A model generated the notes under the pieces. It saw nothing but the letters and a program-made list of their open reading frames with translations. It was not told the origin of the DNA and searched no databases. The position numbers and the translations under genes are program-made. From positions 121,304,564-121,368,563 of the forward strand of contig CM059971.1 of the NCBI GenBank assembly GCA_030490835.1: a DNA stretch of 64,000 bases, read 5' to 3'. Every line of letters starts with the position of its first letter. The stretch's first letter is position 1. This DNA is from Annona cherimola (Eukaryota; Streptophyta; Magnoliopsida; Magnoliales; Annonaceae). Below, piece after piece: positions 45,682-57,601 of this stretch.

Positions 45682-48163
45682 AGTTCGCCACTGATTCTTG
45701 GTTTCATGTGCATGCATTTTTTGGGTCTGATACCGAATTAGCATTACCTCAACAGCACTGACAGTGAGATAGATATAATCCCTTTCGATCTGAGACACAT
45801 TATTAGATGTTCAAGAATAGAAGTCAGTGATATTCCATGTTCAACTGCTCAATGGTCAAGATTTGTTCTATCTTGGTGACTTTTGGTTCTATCTACACAA
45901 ACAAAAGGCTCTGTGTAATAAGATCCATTGCCTGGTGATTACTGGGGCTGTACCTCTATTTCAAATATGGACCATACTTGTGTTGATCATTTTGAGCGTG
46001 CATATTTAGCAAGTTTAAATATTCCCTTTAAAAAATAAAGATTACATGGCACACAGGAAAATATTTTCAAGGATATGGAGAGAATGTTAAAACTTGAATG
46101 TCTTACCGTATAGAGATAAGACTGCTGAAAAGAAAAAAGAGCAATAGGGAATACCATAGTCATAATCTGGTTGACCACCGAATGACCAATTAACTGGCAT
46201 TTGATATCAATGTGGTGTGTGTAAAACCCTTCTTGCTTCCTAGGTATTTCATATCTAAATGATGTAGATGGGCACTGAATAAAAGGGGATTTAACTTTCT
46301 TTGAAAATGTGGAGGAGGCAACCCTCTCATCATTATCCCGGCCATAGGTTTGAAGTGGATGACTGAGGGTTGGAAATTGAAATGGAATCGGACAGCCTGC
46401 ACACTTGCTAAGAACTTCTTTGCAGGTTTTATGCATGACCACTGTTTGTTATATGTGAAATCCATCATGTCCATTCATCGGTTGTCATCTCGGGTCATTC
46501 CTTCGGTATAGTTTAGAATGATTCTACATGTCACCCCTTCTAGGCATATTATTACAAGATCAGCTGATGATGTTATTCATGATATTTTTATGATTTTGAA
46601 GATCTGATTATCACAAGATTTGAAAGGCAACACATACGATCACTAGCATGTATGGTAAAAACGAGTCCCAGATTTCAAAGAGAGAATATTCAGAGGAAAA
46701 AGGCTTCAGAAAATTGTCAGACTCAGATTCAATTTCCTGATATTTTAGGCAATCCAGTCGACATTTGCGGATGATGTTTTATTTACAGAACATGATGCAT
46801 GCATTTTTATGTGAATGCCAATGGTTGCACTTTTAGTAACTCTATGATTTTTTAAATAAAAATTTCTTTGTCAAGGTTTCAGATTGCATTATGTCCGGAA
46901 TCTTCCTTGGTTTCCCAATTTTCACAAAATATGTAATCCTTGGTCCTATCATCATCATTATCATTTTTTGTCATGGGAAATACATCCAAAACTGGCAGTT
47001 AGCATATTTGATTGCCTGGATAGTGACAATACTGAAATTACATAAATTTGGATTCTGAGATTTGCTAATTTGCGTTTGATCAATCATGTGAAATGATTAT
47101 TGATGGGGAAATAAATCCATATGATTCTGGAACAACTGCATAGACATCTTAAACCCAATGTTTTCAGCTTTAGAGCGTACTGTAATGAAGGATATATGAA
47201 CTACTTGTCCTAAAGCTTTTTGATTCTGGCTAACAAGTAGACATGCTCAGTTGGTTCTTCTCTTGTGCCCTTTTCTCCATTTTCTAATATATGCTGGGAA
47301 GCAAGTTACCTCAATGTGCATTTATATATAAGAGAAACGTAGGAGGTTGCCTCTAAATATTTGGAAATGATTCTGTGAAGTCATCTCGATCATTTATCCA
47401 AATGATGAAAATATGTTAGGCTTCATATATATGTATATATATATATATATATTTTAAAACAAAATCATGAAAGTCTATAGAAAAGGTGAAATCATTTGTA
47501 TTCAACTGCCGAAGTTTCAGAAAGTCGCAAAACTTGGCGGAATTACATTTTTTAGTGTGATGAATTTTGTAGATGCATGAATATTTAACTAAAATTGTGT
47601 GGCTCCCATGAGGCTATTAAATACTTCCACTGAGTCTTGTTTTTGTTATTTGGAATGTTTTGCATGGTATATAACCCATAGAAATATCTTTTGGGATAAT
47701 TTTTAAGATCATAGACAACGATCACTACAGGGCAAAACAGAGTACTCCCATGAATTTTTTTTTTCACGGAGTAATTAACGTTAAATAATTAAATTTTTAG
47801 ATTCAATGTGAGCATATGTCCTAGAGTTTGTCGTTGGTTGTAATAAAGGCAGTGGAAGCTATTTTTTTTTAATAGAAAATTCTTTTTATAATCATCTTTA
47901 GGCAATGACTCAATGCAACCAAGTCCAATAGAAGTATCCGTGCTGGCACTTCTTTTTTTTTTTCATTTTTTAAAACTTATTGTTTTGTTTTCAAATCTCA
48001 ACCATTTACTTTGTTTGACACAATTGGTTTTATCATGTTACCAAAAATTACTTTCATTGGATATCTATATATATATATTTTAAAAAATTATCATCTTTTG
48101 AGGATAAATATATAATTATTAAATAATGTGAGGAAAATGTATAGTATAAATGTAGTATACAAA
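45682..48163. other. Gene-free stretch downstream of the three-exon gene
   Basis: Ordinary low-copy-looking sequence, with no supportable exon. ORFs on minus (45987-46442, 151 codons; 46190-46474) overlap each other and carry no motif. A (TA)n tract lies near 47430-47451. Confidence 0.4.
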
Positions 48164-48172
48164 AGTTTTCAA

Positions 48173-48584
48173 GGACCCTGATTCAATGCACCCGGGTGCA
48201 TTGAGCCTCAATGCACCTGGGTGTACTTTACCCATTTTTTTTAATTTTTTTTGAAACTTTTTTTTATGAAAATGTTAATCTAAGTCTATTTAACATGTGT
48301 ATAAATTTTTACCATTTTTAAATATTTTTAGATATTTTTTCGGATTTTTTTAAAATCAGTGGCATTTTTAGTAATTTAAAATTACTAAAAATGCCACTGA
48401 TTTTAAAAAATTCAAAAAAAATATCTAAAAATATCCAAAAATTATAAAAATTTATACACATGTTAAATAGACTTAGATTAACATTTTCATAAAAAAAAGT
48501 TTCAAAAAAAAATAAGAAAAAAGGGGTGAAGTACACCCGGGTGCATTGAGGCTCAATGCACCCGGGTGCATTGAACCAGGGTCC
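48173..48584. mobile_element. Palindromic MITE with 9-bp target duplication
   Basis: The 412-bp element runs from GGACCCTG to CAGGGTCC and is flanked by AGTTTTCAA at 48164-48172 and 48585-48593. The whole element is one long inverted repeat, centred near 48384 (gccattttt / aaaaatgcc-type core). In addition each arm tip holds its own palindrome (CAATGCACCCGGGTGCATTG on both sides). The 9-bp duplication suggests Mutator transposition. No coding capacity. Confidence 0.85.
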
Positions 48585-48593
48585 AGTTTTCAA

Positions 48594-50240
48594 CATGTAT
48601 TTTTGAAATTATATAAATACATAGGGTTTCATGGACGCAATCATGTTTTTATATAAAAGAGGTTTGAGAAAAAAATTATTTTAATATAAAAGAGGTTTCG
48701 TTGAGGCAATCATGTTTAGATTTGACAAAGAATATTTTAAAGTAAAAAAGATTGCATGATAGCAGTTGTATTGAATCATTCCCCATCATCTTTTTTGTTT
48801 TTCTTTAATTAAAATTTTTTGAAGTGTTAAAAACCTTCAACTCCTAAAGTAGGAAGTGTTGGTTAATTTGGAAGGCGTCTAGTACATGTTGGAGGCTTAG
48901 AGCTCAGATCAAGGACTTATTGGTTGGATCTTTTGCCTGTTTTGCAAAATCTTTTCAATAGTGGATGAAAATCCCACCTTGTTTCTTCTTTTGCTGGTTT
49001 ATGTCATAAATACAGTGGCTTACTATTTAGTTCCTTCCGAGAAGGCTCTTTGCTAATGAAAGCCCTGAGATATGCATGTGCTAACATGTACTGGCGTGTG
49101 TAAAAAAGCTAACAGCAACAAAATGCCTTATTTTCATGTGGTCATATTCAATGCAGTACTTGTGTATGATTGTTGTGCCTGTTGAATTATTCTCTTGGAA
49201 GCTGGATAATTTCTTCCAAAGCCCTCACAATGTGTTGTAAGATGTTTAGCTTTCCCTTCTCAAGTTGCTAAATGCTTTATTTTCTTGTTTAAAATGTGTT
49301 GTTCGAGTAGGCCTTGCCATAACATCTGTAAGACTAATGTTGTCTATGGTTCGTGAATGGAACTATCAGTAATATGGTTGTAAGCATCTAAAATTGTGAT
49401 TTTTTATGTTCTATTTCTGCCTATTCCAATAGGAGAAGGTGAGGCCATAAGGATATCTGCCCTCATAAAAAACCAAGAATGAACTTCTTGGAGGCAGTCC
49501 AACTATGTTAATAAAAAAAGGCCTTCTTGGATGTTATCCAAAGATGAGGCCATCATGTGATACAAGAACTGAAGTGTAGGTTGAAAGCGTAGGGTAGATT
49601 CTAATGTGTACTAGAAACCAACTCGAATTTTTAAATATTTCTTATGAAATATATTATAAGTTAAATATATAAAATATAACTTTTAAAATATAAAAGCTTG
49701 TTACAAATAAAAAATACATAACAGCTTGTTTAATTTATCTTATGTGTTTTAAAACTATATTGTTATCATGCTGATTACAGGTTTCTAAGTAAGATTTTTA
49801 GTGGAATTGTAATTTTCAAAAATAATATGCAGTTTGTTTTAAAAAAACTAATTTGTAACTAAAACCGGAACAGATTTGACATTAAAAAAAAAGGGAAGAA
49901 TAGGCCTCAAACTGACCTAGCCTAAGATAAGTAAGATGAGTTTTAGGAAATATGATAAGGATAGGGTTGACCCCATACTAGACCTACTCAACCCAAGCTA
50001 TGCTCCTAAAAAAGGTTGAAAATCTACCCAATATAAGTTCTAATTTATATAAAAATTTTAAAGCAGTTAATACGACATCTATACCTACTACAACATCCTT
50101 CATATGTGGATTAATGATTCTAATGCATTTATGAATGAATTAAAATGTTTTTCATATATAAACAGGATTGTATGTGTTTTTAGGCAAATGTAGCCCTGCC
50201 CACTAAACATCATTAATGTGGGTCCCGTTTCACCAGTAGT
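48594..50240. other. Gene-free stretch
   Basis: Low-copy-looking, moderately AT-rich sequence without a supportable exon or RNA gene. Confidence 0.4.
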
Positions 50241-50249
50241 GCACCCTAG

Positions 50250-51400
50250 CAAATCCCTTTGTATATTTCATTTTCTATCTTCACATTAGTTTTAGTCGTA
50301 TGGTATGCTATCCCACCAGCTAAACCAGCCCCTAATATTTTGTGGGGCCATATGGACCCATTCATCCGACAATGAGAGGGCCACCTTGTGAACACTGTAC
50401 CAGGGTGCCTCATTTTTGCAGTTTTTGCCTCTTTCACTACGTTTCCAGCATTGATTTTATGATTGACAGTTTAACATGTAAAGTATTCAGCTATTGCATT
50501 CCCGCATGTCAGTCGCCATTAAAGGTGAGGTTGAACTTAAATCTCATTGGCATTTGTATCTGAACTTCTTTGCCTTGTAGTAGTTCTTGGTCTTTAGGTT
50601 TGATGTCCAAGAACTGCACCTCAAATTTCTGGCAATCTAGGTGAAAGGGGTAGTTGTTGGTATTTATGTTTGGACGTCCAAGAATTGTAGCTCAACCAAT
50701 TCAATCTTTATAAGGTTTATATATTTGATTTCCCATCTTTTCATTATTTTTACTTATATTATATCGTAAAGCACCAAGTCATTCCCTTCTTTTTATAGGG
50801 CTGCATGGGCCCCTTCATCCTTCAATGTAAGGGTCCACATAATGAAATACTGTAACAGGGTGCTTCGTTTTTGAGGAGTTTTTGCCTCTTTTACCATGTT
50901 TCCAATGTTGATTGTGTCATCTACAGATTAACATCTATAACATCTAAAATATTCGGCTCTCACATTCTGCTTGACTGGGTTAAATCTCATTGACATGTGC
51001 TCATAAACTTCTTTGCCTTATAGTTCTTGATCTTTAGGTTTTGATGTTGAGGAATTGCTGCTCAAGGGTGTGTTTGGTTGGAGGTAAAACTTTTTGATGA
51101 AAACTTTTCAGAGTAGAAGTTGTCAAGTTGATAGAAAATGATGTGATATGATAGGGGTAATAATGAGGTGTAAAGAGAATAAAATTAAAATAGATAGGGT
51201 AGTTGTATGGGTATTTGTGTGAAAACCATTGAAAAGTAGGGTTGTTTATATAGGAAAATGTGAAAAAATAATTAAAAAATAAGGTAATTATGAGAAGTGA
51301 AAAGTTTTTGATTGAAAAGTTTTCATTGACATGTTTTATGTGTAACCAAACACACCCCAAATTTTGGGATTCTAGATGAAAGGGGTAGCTGTGGTTGGGG
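50250..51400. repeat. Tandem duplication, unit about 470 bp
   Basis: Unit 1 (about 50250-50650) and unit 2 (about 50715-51400) share ggggcc-tatggacccattcatcc, tgtaccagggtgc-tc, gtttttgcctcttt and gaacttctttgcctt...gttcttg-tctttaggttt. Unit 2 is split by the Tourist MITE at 51066-51357, and the homology resumes after it (tctag-tgaaaggggtag). Non-coding. Confidence 0.75.
51066..51357 (+). mobile_element. Tourist-like MITE, intact copy
   Basis: The 292-bp element has terminal repeats GGGTGTGTTTGGTT and AACCAAACACACCC and a 3-bp duplication CAA (51063-51065, 51358-51360), as in PIF/Harbinger-derived MITEs. The sister unit at about 50612-50652 preserves the uninterrupted site (ctcaaattt), which confirms both ends. 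Several decayed relatives lie elsewhere in the window (18495, 21230, 21665, 37470, 38325, 39641). Confidence 0.85.
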
Positions 51401-51481
51401 GGCAGTAAATGATTTGTTTTCCTCGAAGAGGCAAGTTCAAATTCTAGTCACTGAATGCTGTGGTCCGTGGGCAACTGACGG

Positions 51482-51895
51482 ATTTTGAACATCATGGGTG
51501 GTGGCACACTAGGATTGACAACCACAAGACCGTTAAGTGGATTTTGGGGGTTTCAGTTTCCAACCAATTTTGAACATCATTGGTGGTGATCTCGAACAGA
51601 CCAACATGGCCATTAAGTGGGTTTTGGAGAGTTTCAATTCCTAGCTGATTTTGACAATTGTGAGTGGTGGTGGTTTGGGTGAGCATTAACAAGACCATTA
51701 AGCAGATTTTTCCTAGTTTCAATTTCCAACTGAGAATTTTATTGACTTATGACATTCAAATAATTCTTTCAATTTTCTTATAAGCATGAAACTAAAATCA
51801 GATTGTTCCTAGATTTAATTTCAGCTGAGAATTTTTATTGTCTTATAACAATTCGAAATAATTGTTTCAATTTTCTTATAAGCAAGAAAATTAAT
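51482..51895. repeat. Two short tandem arrays
   Basis: Three diverged units of about 80-86 bp (starts near 51483, 51568, 51649) share ttttgaacatcat-ggtggt and ttaagtgggttttgg. Directly after, two units offset by 94 bp (51728, 51822) share ctgagaatttttattg and caattttcttataagca. Non-coding. Confidence 0.7.
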
Positions 51896-52109
51896 TGTGA
51901 AGAGAGATGGATTTAGAACCTTCTTAAGACTGAAAGAGTGAACCAGGTACACAAAGAATGCAATTATTCGTGTTGATGCCATTTTGGTGTTTTTCTTTTT
52001 GGTTTTTATGCAAATCTTTGTGAACCAGAATTTTTATTGTATTTTTGATGTGTCATCTAGCATTTTACGTTCCACATTTAATGTCATATATGGTCATTCA
52101 TTATGCAGA

Positions 52110-52281
52110 AATGGAGCATATGGATGAGTTGCATGGATTTAAGAAAACACTATCACTGAAGATCAAAGGTAAACCAGAGATGGTTATTGTCTTGAATAAC
52201 ATAGGTGAATGTTCATGGGTGGAGGTTATCTTACCACCACACTCACCTGACAAGAAAGCTAAGTCAATTAGCCCAGTCTAA
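52110..52281 (+). other. Possible terminal exon, unrecognised
   Basis: A pyrimidine-tinged acceptor (cattcattatgcag) is followed by a 57-residue open frame (MEHMDELHGFKK, VIVLNNIGECSWVEV, PPHSPDKK) ending in TAA at 52279-52281, then T-rich 3'-UTR-like DNA. The composition looks coding. No upstream exons are identifiable and I do not know the family, so it may be a relic. Confidence 0.25.
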
Positions 52282-52289
52282 GCAGCATC

Positions 52290-53245
52290 TCCCATTAGGA
52301 TTAGTTTGATTGTTGTTTTGGACCTATGGTGTCAAGTTTTGAGATCTATGAGTTACGTAGTTTATACTTGGTTTTGCCAGATGATTAGCTGGTTTATGAT
52401 GAAACTTGTTTTAGAATATGTTTGTTTTTGGCATTGGTTATTCATTAATGTCTATAAAATCCCAGTTTTTCAGCTATTTTTGTGGAGTAAAATTTGCCCC
52501 CTAGAATTTGATTGCTGTGTGCAGGGAAAACATAAATGCTCTGCATCATGCTTTATGGTGAACCGCCAATATTTTTTTACATGTTTGTCCATGTTCTCGG
52601 CAATCCAAATCATGAGTGACATCACTAGAAGAGAAATTCGTGAAAATTATGATTTTCAGAAATCTAGGATGTGTAGTTGTTTAATTTAAGGAGCAGCAGT
52701 GGTTTCTCCTCATGCAATAGGATAAAGAGAACAATCCATGGACGGGGAGGATTTTCTGTTTGTCGAGTTTTGACAAAGGTACATCCTCCGTGGATGATGT
52801 TTAAGACGCGTGGGCCTTGCTTGTGCAATGGGAGTTTTCATGATTCACTCTTGCTAGTTTGTGTTTCGGCTGGTGGTGGTTTGATGCGGACATCCTGTTC
52901 TTCCACTGCGCACATTAAGCTTGCAAAATATTTTCTGTCAATTTCAAGTCCTAGTTTATAATCCTTTTGTTGTTAATCTACAGATTCTATTATCTACACG
53001 ACTAATTACAAATATCAAATATCCTGAAAAAACATAGGGAAATTTTTATTTTGGGTAATTTGTAAAGAGAAATTCCTCTGTGCAATGGGTTGTATTTTAC
53101 CACCGCTTGATTTTTTAAGTTTTTAAAATCCAGTTCATGCATTGTGTTATACCCTGTCTATTTAACCTAGTGTACAAAACTCTTAGTGATCTGAAATTTT
53201 TTTTTTATCAATATTTGTAAAAAATGTAATTTTGAATAACATCAT
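52290..53245. other. Gene-free stretch
   Basis: T-rich, UTR-like sequence to about 52680, then moderate-GC sequence to 52950. No gene is supportable. Confidence 0.35.
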
Positions 53246-53254
53246 GCATTTACA

Positions 53255-54934
53255 GGGAAAATTGCGCCATAGACCCTCTAACTATGCGTATTGGCATTTT
53301 GGACTCCGATGTTTGCGTATTAGCATTTTAGACCTCCAAAAGTTTCGACGTTTGCATTTTACCCCCACGCCCTCACGGCGTTAAAAAATCAGCGTCTAAC
53401 AGTCTGAAATGACGAGAATACCCATTGACTGTCTGTTTTCATCCATACAGTCATTTCATAAAAAGCCTCAAGAGTCAATCCATACAAACCCCCACGCCAA
53501 AAGATTCTCATCAAAACCAGGAAAGTTTGGGCCTTTGTGGGGCATCCAATTCTCTCCAACTCTCCAATAATTCCCCTCACAGATTCCAACCTACCTACGA
53601 GCCGCACAACGATCGGAACGATGCAATCGAAAGAGCGGTGGTCATGGAAATAATTCGGCTGGCGAGCAAACCACAAGAAAAAGCTCAAAGAGAGGATATC
53701 AGAAGGGCAGCGGGAGAGAGTCGATTCTAAAACCTGAGGAGTGAGGACGGAGCGTCTTGCAAGAAAACCAGAGCCGTTGCAATCTGTGCGCTCTTTCTTT
53801 GGCGCGGATTTCGATGAAAAGAACAGACCATCAAGCGATTTCAGCAACGGGTTATGGAGGATTCGCTCCGACATTGCCAGCATCCGCCGCCATCTCACTA
53901 TCATCTGTTGCTCTCGAATACAGATAAAACGAGAGTCCGGAAGAGAATCGAGTTTCCAGAGTCGGAACTGTCATTAGGATTCCCCACGGCAGCATCCGGG
54001 ATTCTCAACAAAGAGAGAGTGAGAGAAGTGGAATACGTCGCCAAAGGCCGATCCCGCCCAGATGGAAAGCCGGGGTTTTCCTGTGTCCGACTCGGAGCTC
54101 TCTGCGCAAGTTTGACCTCGCAATCGTTTGAAACTCATAAAAAGATCGCTTTTCAGCCAATTTCGTGGCTGCTGCAGCATTTGGATTTTTGAAAAAAAGA
54201 CCGTTTTCATGATAATGGATCGCAGAACAAAGAGGATGGGATATGAGGGAAGAATCCAGCACTGCTTCTCTGTTCTAAAATCCTAGTAAGTGTCCCTGGG
54301 GTTTTGGATGGATGACATGTTGATAAAATACTGAAGAGTGCACTATAAATTTGTTAAAAATGAGAATATTATATGTAGATATTATAAAATTGGAAAATCA
54401 AAATAATTATTCTAATTCTTTTAATGACGGTTGCTATGGTAGTTTAGAAATCTTAAAAAATTAAGACACCAAAAAATTGGCATAATTTAAATTTTTTGTA
54501 AAATTGATAGGCATACTTTCTAATATTTTGGAACATTGAGGTTAGGACCAAAGGTGTAACTGTATCCATATCGATGTAAAAAAAAAACGTGAAAAACGTA
54601 TTAAAATAAAATGGATTTTTTAAAGTGATAAAAGAGTAGAAATTATTAATCCAATAAGGATAAAGATTAAGAACAAAAATAAATAAAGCAAATAGATTTT
54701 AAGTTGAGAACTGAAGGTCACCGCCCTCCTTCACTGACTGTATGGATGGAAACAGATAGTCAATGGGTATTCTCGTCATTTAAGATTGTCAGACGCTGAT
54801 TTTTTGACGTCGTGAGGGCGCGGGGGGTAAAATGCAAACGTCGAAACTTTTGGAGGTCTAAAATGCTAATACGCAAACATCGGGGTCCAAAATGCCAATA
54901 CGCATAGTTAGAGGGTCTATGACGCAATTTTCCC
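53255..54934 (-). mobile_element. Pack-MULE carrying a PPR gene fragment
   Basis: Terminal inverted repeats of 199 bp (53255-53453) and 200 bp (54735-54934) begin GGGAAAATTGCG and are about 95 percent identical by eye. They are flanked by the exact 9-bp duplication GCATTTACA (53246-53254 and 54935-54943). There is no transposase. The interior is host-derived: the start of a pentatricopeptide-repeat gene on the minus strand with its upstream sequence, plus an AT-rich filler (about 54290-54720). This is the structure of a Pack-MULE, a non-autonomous Mutator element with a captured gene. Confidence 0.93.
53389..53904 (-). pseudogene. Captured N-terminus of a PPR protein
   Basis: The 171-codon frame starts with an Arg-rich, acid-poor stretch (MIVRWRRMLAMSERIL) typical of a mitochondrial presequence. 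It continues with LTPQVLESTLSRCPSDILSL, FFLWFARQPNYFH and KAQTFLVLMRIFWRGG, the layout of P-class plant PPR proteins (to my memory, closest to the At1g16830 type). Residues 1-150 are gene-derived. The remaining 21 are read from the left terminal inverted repeat, so the frame ends in transposon sequence. A full PPR protein of this class would be several hundred residues, so this is a fragment, though it is free of internal stops and could be expressed as a chimeric peptide. Confidence 0.8.
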
Positions 54935-54943
54935 GCATTTACA

Positions 54944-56855
54944 TTTATTCTGGATTATATGCAAATCTAAATATCGTAATTTTTTTAATTCATGTAAATA
55001 TCAATGGCTTCTTGTATGGAAGATTCTCTCATTTGTAAATATATTTGCGTAGATTGATCATAATCGTAGATATATTTATTTAGGGTGTATTTATTAAAAA
55101 AAGAAACTTTCCAATTTAAACCATCAGAAAAAACTTTTTAATTTAATTTTTTTATTTTTTTACAACTATTTTATTTTTTAATTATTTTTGTATAACATGG
55201 ATTATATACAAATCCAAATATCATAATTTTTTAATTCATATAAATATCAATGGTTTGTTGTATGGAAGATTCTTTCATTTGTAAAATATACCTACGTAAA
55301 TTGAACATAATTATAGATATATTTATTTAGCGTGTATTTATTAAAAGATAATTTTTTTTATTTTTTACAACTATCTTATTTTTTAAATTATTTTTTATTA
55401 TCTTCCTATACATATGATCTTACTTTTAAGTCATATTTATGCAGTTATTCATACAAATAACATATTCGCTTTAATTTTATTATTTTTATTTCTTATCATT
55501 ATTTCTATTGTTTTACATCATTTTTTCTTATTTGAAAAATTTTTGTGCAAAAACTTATCAGCGGAAGTTTAATCACTTCCCTAACAGCTTTAGTTTCAAA
55601 AATTTTAAATAAACGTATGTCGTCAAAATATGTAAATTATATGGATATATTTTGAAAATTATAAAAAGGATAAATGCAAATATATTTATATAGCAGATAT
55701 GATTCTATTAGCTTAGGCTAAATAGTGGTTTACTTAGTGCAATAGGCATATTACCTTTTCTTTTTTTGAATTTTTTCAGTTCCATATTTGGGCTCGAAGT
55801 ATGGTATTTTCGTAGATGTAGTTTTTACCTTTTTTTTTTTCGGACGTGAGAAATGTTTTACTTTTTTTAATTTTAAAATTTAAAATAATAAATATGTGAA
55901 AATACTATGCTGGAGCCACATAATGCTGCAAAAAAATAAAAATAAAAACAAAAATAGAGTAGCTTACTTGGTTCGGTATCCAACCAAAGAATTGTGAGAT
56001 ACCTTCCTGAAATTTCTAGATTTTCGAAAATAAAAGTGCATGGATCTATAAAATGGAGGATGTTAAATAAGTGGTAAAATAAGTAGAGAGAGAATTAAAA
56101 TAAAGTAATCTGTGAAACCAATTAGTAAGAAAATAACAAAAAAAAATAGTCAAAGGTGATTCGAGTGTGTTAATTGGAAGCTCGAATTGATGCGGAAATA
56201 GAGTGAGAAAAAATATGGATAAAAGTAATTAAATAAGATACGAAAACATTAAAAATTACTGAAAACATTGTGATGATCGTAAAGAATGGAAAAAACATGA
56301 TCTATGCAGACCGCCTCACATAAGTGGAAGACAGCATGAGGATGATGATTGGTAGGTATTGTTGTGAACATGTGGTCCTTCAATCACAGATCCATGTATC
56401 TAGATGGTTCAGATGTCATTATTTAGAATGCGAGCCACAGCTCCTTAGAGAGGGAACCTGTGCGTCCAAGGCAGCCTGTCAATAGTCTGCTAGGGAACAT
56501 CTTAGTAGAAATCAGCCAAGGCCCAGGTAGATGGACAAGCATCGAGCCAACACGTCAAGTTCCACATCGGACTCGGGGAAGGAGGATGTTAATGCAAACC
56601 GATCATCAAGCAATTTTGTGGCTGATTTTCAGGGCGGATTGTCTAGGAGTGGACGGTTTTTTTTTTCAAAAAAAAAAAAACAAAAAACACAGAATATCGG
56701 CTCAAATTTATGGAAGAAATTTTTGTTGGAACTAATCCTTTTGGGTAAAGGCATAGGCAAAGGCATATTTCATGGCTCTTAACCCGCCTTTTTTTAAGAC
56801 GACTATTTATATTACAATCATCCCAAACATTATATTGCAGTCAGGCTTTTGAGAT
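54944..56855. repeat. AT-rich stretch with a 247-bp-offset direct duplication
   Basis: 54952-55100 is repeated at 55199-55345 (ggattatat-caaatc-aaatat, tatggaagattct-tcatttgta, gatatatttattta). The left copy begins 8 bp after the Pack-MULE target duplication. MITE-like text related to the Tourist family runs to about 55600. The remainder (55600-56855) has A/T runs near 56653-56684 and no gene. Confidence 0.55.
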
Positions 56856-56860
56856 ATTCT

Positions 56861-57182
56861 TGTTGGAAATCATGTGATGCGGAAGCGTACCTGAATCCAT
56901 GTATGCGTAGATTCCACCTGTAGACCGAGTAGAGCACGAGGTCTTCTCCCTCAACACTTCTCCCTATAATACTAGCAGTAGATGGGAACCACTAATGATG
57001 TAAACCGTGTGAGAGAGGGACCTAGACTCCTATATCTATAGAGCCCTTCCCATCATGACTCAACTAGAAGTGTAGTTCTACCTGAACTCAAATTGCGTAC
57101 GTAATCCAGATATGATTGGGCTATCTTTAAATCCAAGACTTATCATCTAATTAGGACACCTAATAGGAGTATAACTCTAACA
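56861..57182 (-). repeat. 3' LTR of the Copia element, 322 bp
   Basis: Identical by eye to 63024-63345. It is the 3' LTR because the element reads right to left. Confidence 0.92.
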
Positions 57183-57197
57183 TTCTCCCACTTGTCC
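57183..57197 (-). promoter_or_regulatory. Polypurine tract of the Copia element
   Basis: On the minus strand GGACAAGTGGGAGAA directly precedes the 3' LTR. Confidence 0.75.
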
Positions 57198-57601
57198 TAA
57201 TTAAAATAAAATTAAGAAAGAAAAAGAAAATTATATTAAAATATAATCCTTGGATTTAACATTTGAAAATTACCGGACGAGTGCACTCATTTGAAAAACA
57301 TGCCCAGTCATTACATACGCAATCCAACTTTAATACTTAAGTTAAGAAAAATTTGTTAACATGGATCATGGCGGTTATATGCAAATATAACATACTTCCT
57401 TCCATGCATCACGATATTAACAAATTTACTTGACTAAGTTCTTAATGGCAGATTTACAATTATGTGATTTTAATGTCCCACATTAATATCAAATAGATAA
57501 AATCTTTTGTTTCCAAATCACATAAAATTGTCAACAAAATACCATAATGAAACAAAAGAAAATAATCATCCAACATGAGATCTCAAAATGTATCGATTAT
57601 A

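Noticed and set aside
48318..48596. 92-codon minus ORF
   Set aside because: It lies wholly in the palindromic MITE and is low-complexity Phe/Ile-rich text from T runs.
53854..54192. 112-codon plus ORF in the Pack-MULE
   Set aside because: It lies opposite the PPR fragment and its upstream region, with no motif; the minus frame explains the open reading.
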